From Ruminococcus sp. (GTDB taxonomy: Bacteria > Bacillota > Clostridia > Oscillospirales > Ruminococcaceae), in NCBI GenBank assembly GCA_020861185.1, contig JAJBSV010000003.1, positions 1 to 64,000 on the forward strand: 64,000 nt of DNA. Reading direction: 5' to 3'. The translations under genes were made by a program, and so were the position numbers. Shown in pieces: positions 15,238 through 24,927 of the stretch. Under the pieces are notes generated by a model. The model was not told the DNA's origin, did not search any database, and saw only the letters and a program-made list of their open reading frames with translations. Each line of letters starts with the position of its first letter. The first letter of the stretch is position 1.

Positions 15238-16449
15238 TCAATCTTCCTTGATAAACCTATCCATAATCGTATGTCCCACGGGAATAAATCTTCCTGTTTC
15301 TTTTGCAGATTCCTCGCAGAGGCAGTCAACGCCGGACTTCGGGGAATTCTTGTGATAGATGAGATAGGGAATCGGGTCGTTGGTGTGGGTCTTGAGAGCC
15401 AGCGGAGTGGCGTGGTCGGGCATGATGAGAATCTTGTAGTCGTCATATCCCTCGAGAGCTTCAAGAACCGGACCTAAGATTTTCTTGTCGATAAGCTCGA
15501 TAGCCTTGACTTTGTTTTCGATTTCGTGACGATGTCCGCATTCGTCGGGAGCTTCAACGTGGATATAGACGAAGTCCTGCCCTGCGGCAAACTCGTCGAT
15601 GCAAGCCTGAGCCTTACCCTCGAAGTTGGTGTCGATATATCCGGTAGCACCTTCGACATTTACAACATTCATGCCGCTGAATTTGCCAATGCCCTTGAGG
15701 AGGTCGACGGCTGAAATCATGGAGGCTTTGAGCCCGTACCTGTCCTTGAACTGAGCCAAGGGCTTTCTTACGCCTTCGCCCCAGAACCACATCGAATTAG
15801 CCGGGTTCTTGCCTTGCTTGACTCTCTCGAGATTGAGTGGGTGATTCTTGAGGAGCTCATAGCTCTTCTTCATCATATTGATAAGCTTCTCGGCATTCGG
15901 ACTTGTTGAAAGATACTGCCCGATAACTCTTCCCGAAATGTCATGCGGGGGAGTCAGAGTCCCGACATCAAGTGTCCCGTTCTTCTGAATCAGACAGTGG
16001 CGGTAGCTTACGCCTGCATAAAGGGTGAATTCCTCATCGTCGAAGTTCTCCTTCAGGAAGTCGACCAGAATCTTCGCATCAGCGGTGGAGATATCTCCCG
16101 AGCAGTAGTCAACCATGGTCTTGTCTTCATACTTTTCTTCGTCGGAAAGAGTGACAAGATTGCATCTGAAAGATACGTCACTGGGGAGCATGTCGATTCC
16201 GATAGAGCCTGCCTCAAGAGGTGAGCGCCCTGAGTAGTAGATAGCCGGGTCATACCCGAGAACCGAGAGGTTTGCAACGTCAGATCCCGGCTTCAAGCCG
16301 TCCGCAACGGTTTTGACAAGACCGATTTCCGAGGTCTTCGCCAGCTTGTCCATATTCGGCTTGTACGCTTTCGCCATAGGCGTAACGCCGCCGAGCTCTT
16401 CGACGGGATAGTCCGCCATGCCGTCGCAAAGTAAAACAAGATATTTCAT
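15238..16449 (-). CDS. apgM: 2,3-bisphosphoglycerate-independent phosphoglycerate mutase
   Basis: A 403-residue metalloenzyme of the archaeal-type apgM branch of the alkaline phosphatase superfamily, interconverting 3- and 2-phosphoglycerate in glycolysis. It opens MKYLVLLCDGMADYPVEELG, with the metal-binding Asp. The phospho-acceptor loop is DGLKPGSDVANLSVLGYD near 60, and metal ligands are in HVEAPDECGHRHE (about 308-320) and MPDHATPLALKTHTNDPIPY near 355. The start is the ATG with GGAGA 8 nt upstream, not the earlier frame opening. Many Clostridia use this form beside or instead of GpmI. Confidence 0.92.
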   Translation of the reverse strand: MKYLVLLCDGMADYPVEELGGVTPMAKAYKPNMDKLAKTSEIGLVKTVADGLKPGSDVANLSVLGYDPAIYYSGRSPLEAGSIGIDMLPSDVSFRCNLVTLSDEEKYEDKTMVDYCSGDISTADAKILVDFLKENFDDEEFTLYAGVSYRHCLIQKNGTLDVGTLTPPHDISGRVIGQYLSTSPNAEKLINMMKKSYELLKNHPLNLERVKQGKNPANSMWFWGEGVRKPLAQFKDRYGLKASMISAVDLLKGIGKFSGMNVVNVEGATGYIDTNFEGKAQACIDEFAAGQDFVYIHVEAPDECGHRHEIENKVKAIELIDKKILGPVLEALEGYDDYKILIMPDHATPLALKTHTNDPIPYLIYHKNSPKSGVDCLCEESAKETGRFIPVGHTIMDRFIKED

Positions 16450-16590
16450 ATTATCGTCTCCTTCGAGTTGTGATTCAATAAAGCGTACCCAGTATACCAT
16501 ATTTCAAAGAAAAAAGCAATAGCTCTTATAGGGATAATTTCCCGCCGTCCGCAAATAATAGCACAAAATACTGTTTGAAAGGCGACGGTT

Positions 16591-19500
16591 ATGAGCGAAC
16601 TTATAAGAATAGGCAAGTATTTCGGGAAAATAAGAAGGTTGCGTGCACGCATTGAGCGGCGATATAAAACCCTTTGCCTTGACGGTTGCAACACCGACGA
16701 CGAAATCTTCTTTGCGGATAACTATAGAATTCTGAACGATGCAATCGGATATCTTCTTGGATGTGACCCGAAGGCAGAGATAACCGCCGGGCTTCCTCTT
16801 GCCGGATATCTGATATCTCATTTTTCGGGGAAAATCCCGTCTTCGGATGAGATAATCTTTCTAATCAGTAGCTACGCGTCTGAAAACACAGTCAACCCCT
16901 GCGATATAGAAAATCTCAGGTTTGAGCTGACATATCTTCTTCTCGAAAAGTCCGAGCAGAATATCCGCGAAGCTGTTACCATGCTCTCAGAACTGAATGC
17001 TCTTGATGAATACCGAATCAACGAGACTGTCAATCCCGTCGCAATAGAGCTATCCCGGGACGAATATTATCCCAAGTGCGACCGCAAAACGAAAAAGCAA
17101 TATCGTGAGCAAATCTATGCTTCGAAGCCCGTTCTTTTCCCAAACAGATGCCCCAAATCGAGAATCGCCACGGATCTGACGGTCGAATTTCTTGAAGTCG
17201 TAATTGCTTTCATGTTCACTATGGCATTCACTGTCCGTATCGGCGAGCCGTGGACAACGCTGTTTCTTATCTGTCCCGCCTATGCCGCAGTCAAGGCAGT
17301 CGTCAACGATATTCTTATCCGTCGTGTGCCGAGAATCCGTCTTCCTCGCCTCGATATAAATTCCGAAGAGGTCAGAAGCACGTCTTGCACTATTGTCCTA
17401 TCAGCGGTTGTAAACAGCGTCAACGACTCGGACAATCTCTATTCAAAGCTTTTGAAGCTCCACGCATCAAATCCTCAACATAATATTTCCGTATGCCTGC
17501 TTGCCGATTTCTCTGCCTCTAAGTCTCCTGTAACCGGCGACGATAAAGCTATCTCAGAAAGCCTTGAAGATATGATTGACAGGCTCAATCGAGAGAACGG
17601 CGATATCTTCTCCTGCATAATGAGAAAACGCACCTATTCCGAGACTCAGGACGAATTTATGGGATATGAGCGCAAACACGGTGCGATAATGGATTTGGCT
17701 CGCTACATGAAATCCGGTGAGCAGGATTTTTACTGCATGTCCGGTTGTACGGAGAAGCTTGTCGGAACGGAATATATCGTCTGCGCCGACAGCGACACCG
17801 AGCCCTATATGGATTCCGTGGCGGAGCTCCTGTCGATAGCGTTGCACCCGGCAAACAGTAGGTACGGCATAATCGCTCCCCGAATGGTAACCCGTCTTGG
17901 AGATTCACTTGCAACCGGCTTCTCAAGAGCCATGGGCGGCATAGGCTCCATATCCGGCTATGACCTCGAGAGCATGGATTTCTGGCAGGATGTTTACGGC
18001 AGGGGAACCTTCTGCGGCAAAGGACTGCTCAGGATATCATCCCTCTTGGAGTGCACGAGCTTCCTTCCCCATGAGAGAGTTCTCTCGCACGACATCCTCG
18101 AAGGTGAGCTGATGAATACTGCTTATGCCCACGACGTAATCTTCACCGAGGGCTTTCCGAAAAATCCCGTCAGCTATTTCAAGCGCCTCGACCGTTGGAT
18201 AAGAGGAGATATCCAGAATCTCAGATTCATTTTTTCTCGAAAGTTAGATATGCTTTCAAAGCTTAAGCTTTGGGAGAATCTTCGCCGTTCATTTCTGCCG
18301 ATAGCCGTCTTTGCAACTCTGCTTCTTGGATTATTTTTGTATCCCGAAGCCTCCGGCAAAATCGCACTTTCGGCAGTCATAATGAATCTGTTTCCACAGC
18401 TTCTGGGGCTTATCGGAACGCTTCTGAATCAGGGCACCGGCTCACGCCGCTTCTATTCCGCAATGATAAGCGGAGCGGCATTGAATCTCTCTTCTCTTGT
18501 CTATTCTCTTGTCCTTCTTCCGACACTCGCTTTGAAATCCGCCCGGGCAATGCTCACGGCGATTATACGAATGATAACAAAGCGCAAGCTCCTGGAGTGG
18601 ATGGTGTCGTCATCGTATGACAGTAAGTCTCCAGACAGCTTTTCATTCTTCTTTCTTTCGTGGATATCGGGAACCGTACTTGTATTTTCACCGAGCTATA
18701 TTGTGAGATTTTTCGGAATTATATTTGCATTCCTACCGGTGCTTCTTGCAATCGGAACGCGGAGAACCGGAATATCGAATAAGAGTTTGTCGGAGCGCAA
18801 TCGTCGTGAGCTTTCGGCGCAAATAGCCGACATGTGGGGCTTTTTCTCCGACTACGTCACCGAATCGGAGAATTGCCTGCCGCCCGACAACGTCCAGTTT
18901 TCACCGGTATATCGGATTGCCCACAGAACTTCTCCCACCAATATCGGCATGTATCTTCTGTCTGTACTGGCGGCATGCGACCGCCGCCTTATCAGCCCCG
19001 AAGTTATGAATATGCGCATAAGTGGCACCCTTGACTCGATTGACAGAATGGAGAAATACAAGGGCAATCTCTACAACTGGTACGACACCAAAACCCTCAA
19101 GCTATGTCCGAATCCTTATGTCTCAAGCGTCGACAGCGGCAATTTTATCTGCTCTCTGGTCGCTCTGAAAGAAGGCTTGAAGGAGTACACAGCCCGCTGT
19201 CCCGAACTCACTGAAATCATATCAAGAATTGAGAATATAATCGCAGATTGCGACCTGTCAGTTTTCTTTGACGATGTCCGTGGGCTGATGGCGATAGGCA
19301 TCAATCCCGAAACGGGCGAGCCCGACAATTCCCGATACGATTACCTCATGAGCGAAGCCCGCCTCGGCTCCTTCTATGCAATAGCCTCGCATCAGATCCC
19401 GAAAAGCCATTGGTACAGCCTGTCAAGAACAACCTTGAGCTGTGGATTCTATGCCGGAACAGCTTCCTATAGCGGTACCATGTTCGAATACTTCATGCCC

Positions 19501-22500
19501 GAGATGCTTCTGGAAAGCCCCGAGGGTTCGCTTCTTAACGAAAGTCTTCGCTATGCCCTCTGGTGTCAGAAAAGATACGCAAAAGCCTTTGGCAGACCCT
19601 TTGGCATTTCCGAAAGCGGCTATTACAGCTTCGACAGCAGTCTCTCATACCGCTATATGGCGCACGGCGTGCCGAAGACAGGCTTGAGAAGGGGACTGGA
19701 GCAGGATTTCGTAGTCTCGCCCTATTCCTCATATCTTTCGCTCGGTTACTCCGCAGATAACGGCATGGATAACTTAAGCCGCCTTAAAAAATACGGCATG
19801 TATTCATGCTACGGCTTCTATGAAGCACTTGATTTTACTGCGCCCGACACGCCCGAAGGCTATGGAGTGGTGAAGAGCTACATGTCCCACCACGCCGGGA
19901 TGAGCATAATCTCGGCTGTCAATATTCTCGAAGACGGTATTTTCCGACGCAGATTCATGCGCGATAAGAACGTCATGGGCGCAAGCGAGCTTCTTGATGA
20001 ACGTGTAAGGCTCGAGCGAAATACCTACGAGGACGCAGTTCTCAAGCCGAAGCACCGGAAAGCAGAGAAGCCGCCGGCTCCTACCTCCGAGTATTTTGCC
20101 GCTATATCGCCATTCAATCCAAGAGTAAAGCTCTTACGAAACGGCGAATATACTCTCGCACTCACCGATAGCGGCATATCAATCGCTTTATACAGAGGGA
20201 GAAATGTCTACTCCGCAACGCATGACCAAGTAAGTCGCCCCAAGGGCGCGTTCTTCGGAATTATATCCGGCGATGAAAAAGCATACTTCACCGGCGACAC
20301 CTGCGAATTCGGCGACGGCTTTGCAGTTTACCGTAATGCCTCCGCCGAGATGAGAGTTACCCTTCATAAAACATTGCCGTGCGAGCTGAGGACCTTCACG
20401 ATAAAGAATGATTCCGATGTCGAAAAAGAGGCATTTTTATGCTCTTATATCGAGCCGTCGTTACTTTCGGATGAAGCCGAGCGGGCTCATCCGGCATACG
20501 TAAAGATGTTCCTTCGGCTTGATGTAGACCCGAATCTTGATATCATTACCGCCACAAGAAGCGATTGCGACGGTTCGGACAAGCCCTATATGGCTATTGG
20601 ATTTACAGACAGCTCTTTGGGCTTGGTCTCGTTCGACAGGGAAGACGTGTTATCTCGTCCTGACGGTGCAACCGGTTTTCTTGACAGAGCGGATAAAGTC
20701 TCGAGCAGTCTTATTTCCGAACCCGACCCTTGCATATTCTTAAAGACTCCCGTGAAGCTTCCGCCGTCGGGAGAAGTAACTCTAAATATGTTCATCCTCG
20801 CCGCCGACAGCCCCGACGAGCTTATAAACACGGTAAGTGAGCTAAGGGTAAGGCAAGCGGAAACATGCACCGGCTACAGCTCAGCGTCGTCTAGGCTACT
20901 CGAGATTCTTGCCGGAAATGTGCTCTTTGCGCCTTGCAATTCACGGCAGAGGAGGGAAGCGCTTCAGGAAAACACCCTGCCGCTCAATTCCCTCTGTGAG
21001 CTTTCGATTTCAACCGATTTGCCGCTTATTCTATATTGTGTCGACGATATATCCGATGCCGATAAGCTCTCGGTCTATATCCATGGTTTCCGTGATTTGC
21101 GGCTTTCTGGAATCAGGGCACAGATGGCGGTTCTCTTCGATGACGCCGGCAGATACGAAAGAGAGCACTATACTGCGCTTGTGAAAGCCGCAAGAGATTT
21201 TTCCTGTGAAGGGCTTTTATATTCCGAAGGCGGAATATATCCCGTCGACCGTTCAGCTGTTCGCGAGGAGCTCATCACTCTTCTGAAATCCTACGCCTGC
21301 CATATCTCTCACGGCGAAATAGAGACAAATATCCCAACTTCACAGTTCTCACAAATTGAGATTAAGTCTGTCAGTCCCAAGAAACAGCCTGTAGACAAAG
21401 AAATCGCCTGTGGCGGATTCTCCCGGGGCAAGTACGTCATAAACTCGAGACCACCACTGCCTTGGTGCCATGTCTTGTCCTCAAGACAGTTCGGAACACT
21501 TCTTTCGGAGGGTTCTCTCGGCTTCACCTATGCCCATAATTCCCGTGAGCTCAGGATCACTCCGTGGGACAACGATACAAGCCGGGACAATATCGGTGAG
21601 CGCCTGGTTCTGCACATTGGCAACGAATATTTCGATATAATCCGAGGGTCAGCCGCTGTCTTCGCTCCCTATACTGCCGAATATTATTTCGAAGAGAAGC
21701 ATTTTCACGGAAATGTCGCAGTTAGCGTTTCGGAAAAAGGCATGTGCAAGCGCATCCGCGTGAATATTTCCGTGGATGAACCGGCGGAGCTGTCATACTA
21801 TACTGAGCCCTGCCTCGGTCGCGACCGTTCAAAATCTGCTTTATTGAAACCCGAAAAGAAAGGTAATACGCTTCTTATTTCAAATTGCGCTTCGCCTGTT
21901 GGTGGGTTCATGGCGATAACTTCTTCGCTCGATTGTAATTTTCAGACCGACAGAAAAGCATTCTTAAGCGGCGATTGGCAGGAAAATATCGCCGTCGGTG
22001 AAGACACCATAGCGGCGGCAACGGTTGATATTCAGGGTACAACCGTCGTCGACTTCTATATGTCCTATGCTCACACCGAAAAAGCCGCAATACTGATGCC
22101 GGAATACTTCGAAATGCAGACCGACACCCGGGAGCATAAGCTTTTGTTTAAGTCCCAAGAGAGCGGGCTCAGGATTCTTTCGGGCGACTGGCTTCGCTAT
22201 CAGGCGCTACACGCAAGAATGTGGGCTCGAACCGGCTTCTATCAGTCGTCGGGAGCCTACGGCTTCCGTGACCAGCTACAGGACGCTGTCGGGATTATCC
22301 TTGAGAACCCTCACGAATGTCGTACTCATATTATCAGAGCGGCAGGAGCACAGTTCATAGAAGGCGACGTGATGCACTGGTGGCATGAGTTCCCACTCAA
22401 GAAGACCGCCGGAATCCGTACAAGAATCTCCGATGACCCTCTGTGGCTCGTTTATGCAGTATGCGAATATGTCGACAAGACCGGCGATGCTTCTATACTC

Positions 22501-23472
22501 GATGTGAAGGTTGCATATTCAGCCGGGATTACTCTGTTGGACGGTGAGCGTGACAGATGCGGCGAGGTCTATAAGACTTCTCTTCGGGAGAGTGTCTTTG
22601 AACATTGTGTAAGAGCCATAGAGTATGTCGGCTCGAGGACCGGCAAGCATGGACTTCTTCTCATCGGCACCGGCGACTGGAACGACGGCTTTTCGAATCT
22701 TGGCGAGGATGGAATCGGCGAATCTGTCTGGCTCAGTGAGTTTTATGTGCTTGTCGTTAAGCGATTCTCGACATTTTGCAAATCAGACTACAGAGAAACT
22801 CTTTTAGCAAGAGTAAAAGCTTTTGAATCGGCAATATCCGCAAGCGGCAAGGGCGAGAAGTGGTATCTGAGAGCCTATTCTGATTCTGGAACAGTCTTGG
22901 GCTCTGAAAGCTCCGTCTCCTGCAAGCTCGATTCGCTTTCACAGTCGTTTGCAAAGTTTGCAAATCTCACGGATAAAGATTTTACGAAGTCTGCGCTGTC
23001 GGAGGCATATTCAAGGCTTGCCGACACCGAAAACGGCGTTATCAAGCTTTTTTATCCTGCATTCAGCGACGATTCAAGAGCCGAGGTCGGCTATATAGCA
23101 AGCTATCCCGACGGCATCCGTGAAAACGGTGGGCAGTATACCCATGCGGCAATCTGGCTCGGTATGGCTTGTATTGAGGCAGGGCTCACCGACGAAGGCT
23201 TCGAAATTTTAAGAGCTCTCAACCCGATTCTGCGTTCCGAAAGTGGGGGATATGAGAGATACAAAACCGAGCCTTACTATATCTGCGGCGATGTCTACTC
23301 AAACAAGAACTGCTACTCCAGAGGCGGTTGGTCAATCTATACCGGCTCTGCGGCGTGGTATTATCGTGCGATTATCGAAGATGTCTTAGGACTCAAGCTG
23401 AATTCCGGCAAGCTCACAAGAGGAAAGTCCCTCGTGGATGCGCAAATTTATCTTGACGGAAAAGAAGTATAA
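16591..23472 (+). CDS. Giant GT84-GH94 protein, cyclic beta-1,2-glucan synthase-like
   Basis: A 2293-residue membrane enzyme with the module order of NdvB/ChvB, which polymerise and cyclise beta-1,2-glucan from UDP-glucose. A pair of membrane helices near 205-235 precedes a GT84-type transferase (about 270-570) with the DxD-like CADSDTEP near 400, RVLSHDILEG near 497 and RLDRWIRGD near 533. Several helices follow (about 565-700), then a glycoamylase-type domain (about 830-1115: SHHAGMSI, GYYSFDSSLSYR). The last is a GH94 phosphorylase-like domain (about 1200-2290) with GTGDWNDGF near 2026, whose Asp is the GH94 general acid. It is shorter than the proteobacterial enzymes (about 2800). It is flanked by an unrelated apgM gene and a terminator. 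Product is inferred. Confidence 0.85.
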   Translation: MSELIRIGKYFGKIRRLRARIERRYKTLCLDGCNTDDEIFFADNYRILNDAIGYLLGCDPKAEITAGLPLAGYLISHFSGKIPSSDEIIFLISSYASENTVNPCDIENLRFELTYLLLEKSEQNIREAVTMLSELNALDEYRINETVNPVAIELSRDEYYPKCDRKTKKQYREQIYASKPVLFPNRCPKSRIATDLTVEFLEVVIAFMFTMAFTVRIGEPWTTLFLICPAYAAVKAVVNDILIRRVPRIRLPRLDINSEEVRSTSCTIVLSAVVNSVNDSDNLYSKLLKLHASNPQHNISVCLLADFSASKSPVTGDDKAISESLEDMIDRLNRENGDIFSCIMRKRTYSETQDEFMGYERKHGAIMDLARYMKSGEQDFYCMSGCTEKLVGTEYIVCADSDTEPYMDSVAELLSIALHPANSRYGIIAPRMVTRLGDSLATGFSRAMGGIGSISGYDLESMDFWQDVYGRGTFCGKGLLRISSLLECTSFLPHERVLSHDILEGELMNTAYAHDVIFTEGFPKNPVSYFKRLDRWIRGDIQNLRFIFSRKLDMLSKLKLWENLRRSFLPIAVFATLLLGLFLYPEASGKIALSAVIMNLFPQLLGLIGTLLNQGTGSRRFYSAMISGAALNLSSLVYSLVLLPTLALKSARAMLTAIIRMITKRKLLEWMVSSSYDSKSPDSFSFFFLSWISGTVLVFSPSYIVRFFGIIFAFLPVLLAIGTRRTGISNKSLSERNRRELSAQIADMWGFFSDYVTESENCLPPDNVQFSPVYRIAHRTSPTNIGMYLLSVLAACDRRLISPEVMNMRISGTLDSIDRMEKYKGNLYNWYDTKTLKLCPNPYVSSVDSGNFICSLVALKEGLKEYTARCPELTEIISRIENIIADCDLSVFFDDVRGLMAIGINPETGEPDNSRYDYLMSEARLGSFYAIASHQIPKSHWYSLSRTTLSCGFYAGTASYSGTMFEYFMPEMLLESPEGSLLNESLRYALWCQKRYAKAFGRPFGISESGYYSFDSSLSYRYMAHGVPKTGLRRGLEQDFVVSPYSSYLSLGYSADNGMDNLSRLKKYGMYSCYGFYEALDFTAPDTPEGYGVVKSYMSHHAGMSIISAVNILEDGIFRRRFMRDKNVMGASELLDERVRLERNTYEDAVLKPKHRKAEKPPAPTSEYFAAISPFNPRVKLLRNGEYTLALTDSGISIALYRGRNVYSATHDQVSRPKGAFFGIISGDEKAYFTGDTCEFGDGFAVYRNASAEMRVTLHKTLPCELRTFTIKNDSDVEKEAFLCSYIEPSLLSDEAERAHPAYVKMFLRLDVDPNLDIITATRSDCDGSDKPYMAIGFTDSSLGLVSFDREDVLSRPDGATGFLDRADKVSSSLISEPDPCIFLKTPVKLPPSGEVTLNMFILAADSPDELINTVSELRVRQAETCTGYSSASSRLLEILAGNVLFAPCNSRQRREALQENTLPLNSLCELSISTDLPLILYCVDDISDADKLSVYIHGFRDLRLSGIRAQMAVLFDDAGRYEREHYTALVKAARDFSCEGLLYSEGGIYPVDRSAVREELITLLKSYACHISHGEIETNIPTSQFSQIEIKSVSPKKQPVDKEIACGGFSRGKYVINSRPPLPWCHVLSSRQFGTLLSEGSLGFTYAHNSRELRITPWDNDTSRDNIGERLVLHIGNEYFDIIRGSAAVFAPYTAEYYFEEKHFHGNVAVSVSEKGMCKRIRVNISVDEPAELSYYTEPCLGRDRSKSALLKPEKKGNTLLISNCASPVGGFMAITSSLDCNFQTDRKAFLSGDWQENIAVGEDTIAAATVDIQGTTVVDFYMSYAHTEKAAILMPEYFEMQTDTREHKLLFKSQESGLRILSGDWLRYQALHARMWARTGFYQSSGAYGFRDQLQDAVGIILENPHECRTHIIRAAGAQFIEGDVMHWWHEFPLKKTAGIRTRISDDPLWLVYAVCEYVDKTGDASILDVKVAYSAGITLLDGERDRCGEVYKTSLRESVFEHCVRAIEYVGSRTGKHGLLLIGTGDWNDGFSNLGEDGIGESVWLSEFYVLVVKRFSTFCKSDYRETLLARVKAFESAISASGKGEKWYLRAYSDSGTVLGSESSVSCKLDSLSQSFAKFANLTDKDFTKSALSEAYSRLADTENGVIKLFYPAFSDDSRAEVGYIASYPDGIRENGGQYTHAAIWLGMACIEAGLTDEGFEILRALNPILRSESGGYERYKTEPYYICGDVYSNKNCYSRGGWSIYTGSAAWYYRAIIEDVLGLKLNSGKLTRGKSLVDAQIYLDGKEV

Positions 23473-23474
23473 AA

Positions 23475-23503
23475 AATCGGCTGAGTATTCTCAGCCGATT
23501 TTG
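23475..23503. terminator. Bidirectional terminator
   Basis: AATCGGCTGAG and CTCAGCCGATT form an 11-bp stem with a 4-nt loop, between the convergent GT84-GH94 and carboxypeptidase genes. Confidence 0.85.
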
Positions 23504-23506
23504 TGA

Positions 23507-24883
23507 TTACCATTTCTTTCGTGACGATTGCCTTTTCGGTGTCGCGTACACTTTTACACGTTTCTTGTTCACTCTGTGTACGACTATCTTGAGGACGATA
23601 ATCAGTATAGTATACGCAAGAAAAAATATTGCGCTGTACATTGCCGCTTTATAGAATTGGTCGGAACCGATGAAGCTCTGCATGATTGCGAGCGTCTCGG
23701 CGCTTTCCGAACGTCCGAGGTCAGTCTCAGAAACGAGGCCGATTACCGCAAGCGTTTCGCCGCCGTATTGAAGCTCCAACGTTCCCAATACATCCCCGGC
23801 ACTTACCGGGGCAACCACATCGGTGCTCAGAGTAATAACCTCGTGAATGGAGCTCGTCGATATGTTCGAGTTCCACATCATCGAGAACGATTCAGCCGGA
23901 ACGACTATGACATAGTCCTGTCCGTCGCCGTATTCAACCGCAACCTCGGCTTTTTCCTCGGTTCCGGTGAGTATTTCCGTGTAGACAAGATTGTCGAACG
24001 CCCATTCATAGATGTTCTTGTGGTCGATGAAGTTATAGTAAACGGTGTTCCCGTTGTCGTCATACTGCGGGGCGCCCAACGTGACCAGAAGATAGCTGTA
24101 GCCGTCTTTGTATGCAAGCGACACAAGGCATCTTCCTGCTTCATCAAGGGTACCTGTCTTGATGCCCTTGACGTACTCATAGTAATAGTCACCGCCGTTG
24201 GTCTTTGACATCATGTAGTTGGTGTGGGTGATGGTTCTTTCGGAAGTGTGATAAGCCGTCGCTTCCATGGTGTAGCTTTCGGTGCATGCAATTTCGGTGA
24301 ACATAGGCAGGCTCATTGCATACTGAGTGATGATAGCCATGTCGTGAGCTGTTGTGTAATGGTCGTCGATGAAGAGCCCATGAGCGTTTGTAAAGTGAGT
24401 GTTCTCACACCCGAGCTCCTCAGCTTTGTCGTTCATCATCTCGACGAAGTCCTCAAGGCTTCCGCCGACGTTATAGGCGATGATATTCGCCGCCTCACAT
24501 GCCGAGCGAAGCATCAGTGCATAGAGCAAATCCTTATAGGAGACCATCTCGCCAATCTGTATATCCGCCGTTGAACAACCGGTCAGGTAAAGCTCATCAA
24601 AGCATTCCGAGGTTCCGCAGACATATGTAGTCGAGAGAGAGGAAATGTCATCCTGAAATTGCTCTAAAAGTATAACCGCTGTCATAATCTTCGTCAGCGA
24701 AGCCGGAACAAGCTGTTCGTCGGCATTCTTCGAATAGACAACGTCACCTGTGTCGAGGCTTACAAGATATGCCGCCTCCGAGTAAACCTCAAAGTCGGGC
24801 GTGAAGGTCACAGCGGAAACATTGCATGTGAGCACCACAAATGTAAACACGGCGCAGATGATTATTGAGAGCCTCTTTTTCAT
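23507..24883 (-). CDS. D-alanyl-D-alanine carboxypeptidase (PBP5/DacF family)
   Basis: A 458-residue penicillin-binding protein that trims the last D-Ala from peptidoglycan stem peptides. It has a signal peptide (1-24), active-site SLTK with Ser62 and Lys65, and IKTGT with Lys242. The third motif, normally SxN, reads SAC at 127-129. A C-terminal beta domain and a membrane helix near 420-440 followed by a basic tail (RVNKKRVKVYATPKR) anchor it. I start at MKKRLSII, preceded by AGGAAACACTCC-type purines on the minus strand; the longer frame would overlap the activase gene. It lies 44 nt after that gene, possibly in one transcript. DacF-type enzymes act in spore cortex formation; a vegetative role is equally possible. 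Confidence 0.88.
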   Translation of the reverse strand: MKKRLSIIICAVFTFVVLTCNVSAVTFTPDFEVYSEAAYLVSLDTGDVVYSKNADEQLVPASLTKIMTAVILLEQFQDDISSLSTTYVCGTSECFDELYLTGCSTADIQIGEMVSYKDLLYALMLRSACEAANIIAYNVGGSLEDFVEMMNDKAEELGCENTHFTNAHGLFIDDHYTTAHDMAIITQYAMSLPMFTEIACTESYTMEATAYHTSERTITHTNYMMSKTNGGDYYYEYVKGIKTGTLDEAGRCLVSLAYKDGYSYLLVTLGAPQYDDNGNTVYYNFIDHKNIYEWAFDNLVYTEILTGTEEKAEVAVEYGDGQDYVIVVPAESFSMMWNSNISTSSIHEVITLSTDVVAPVSAGDVLGTLELQYGGETLAVIGLVSETDLGRSESAETLAIMQSFIGSDQFYKAAMYSAIFFLAYTILIIVLKIVVHRVNKKRVKVYATPKRQSSRKKW

Positions 24884-24927
24884 TTTAGGAAACACTCCTC
24901 TCTTGGAATATTGCTGATTTGTCTTAT

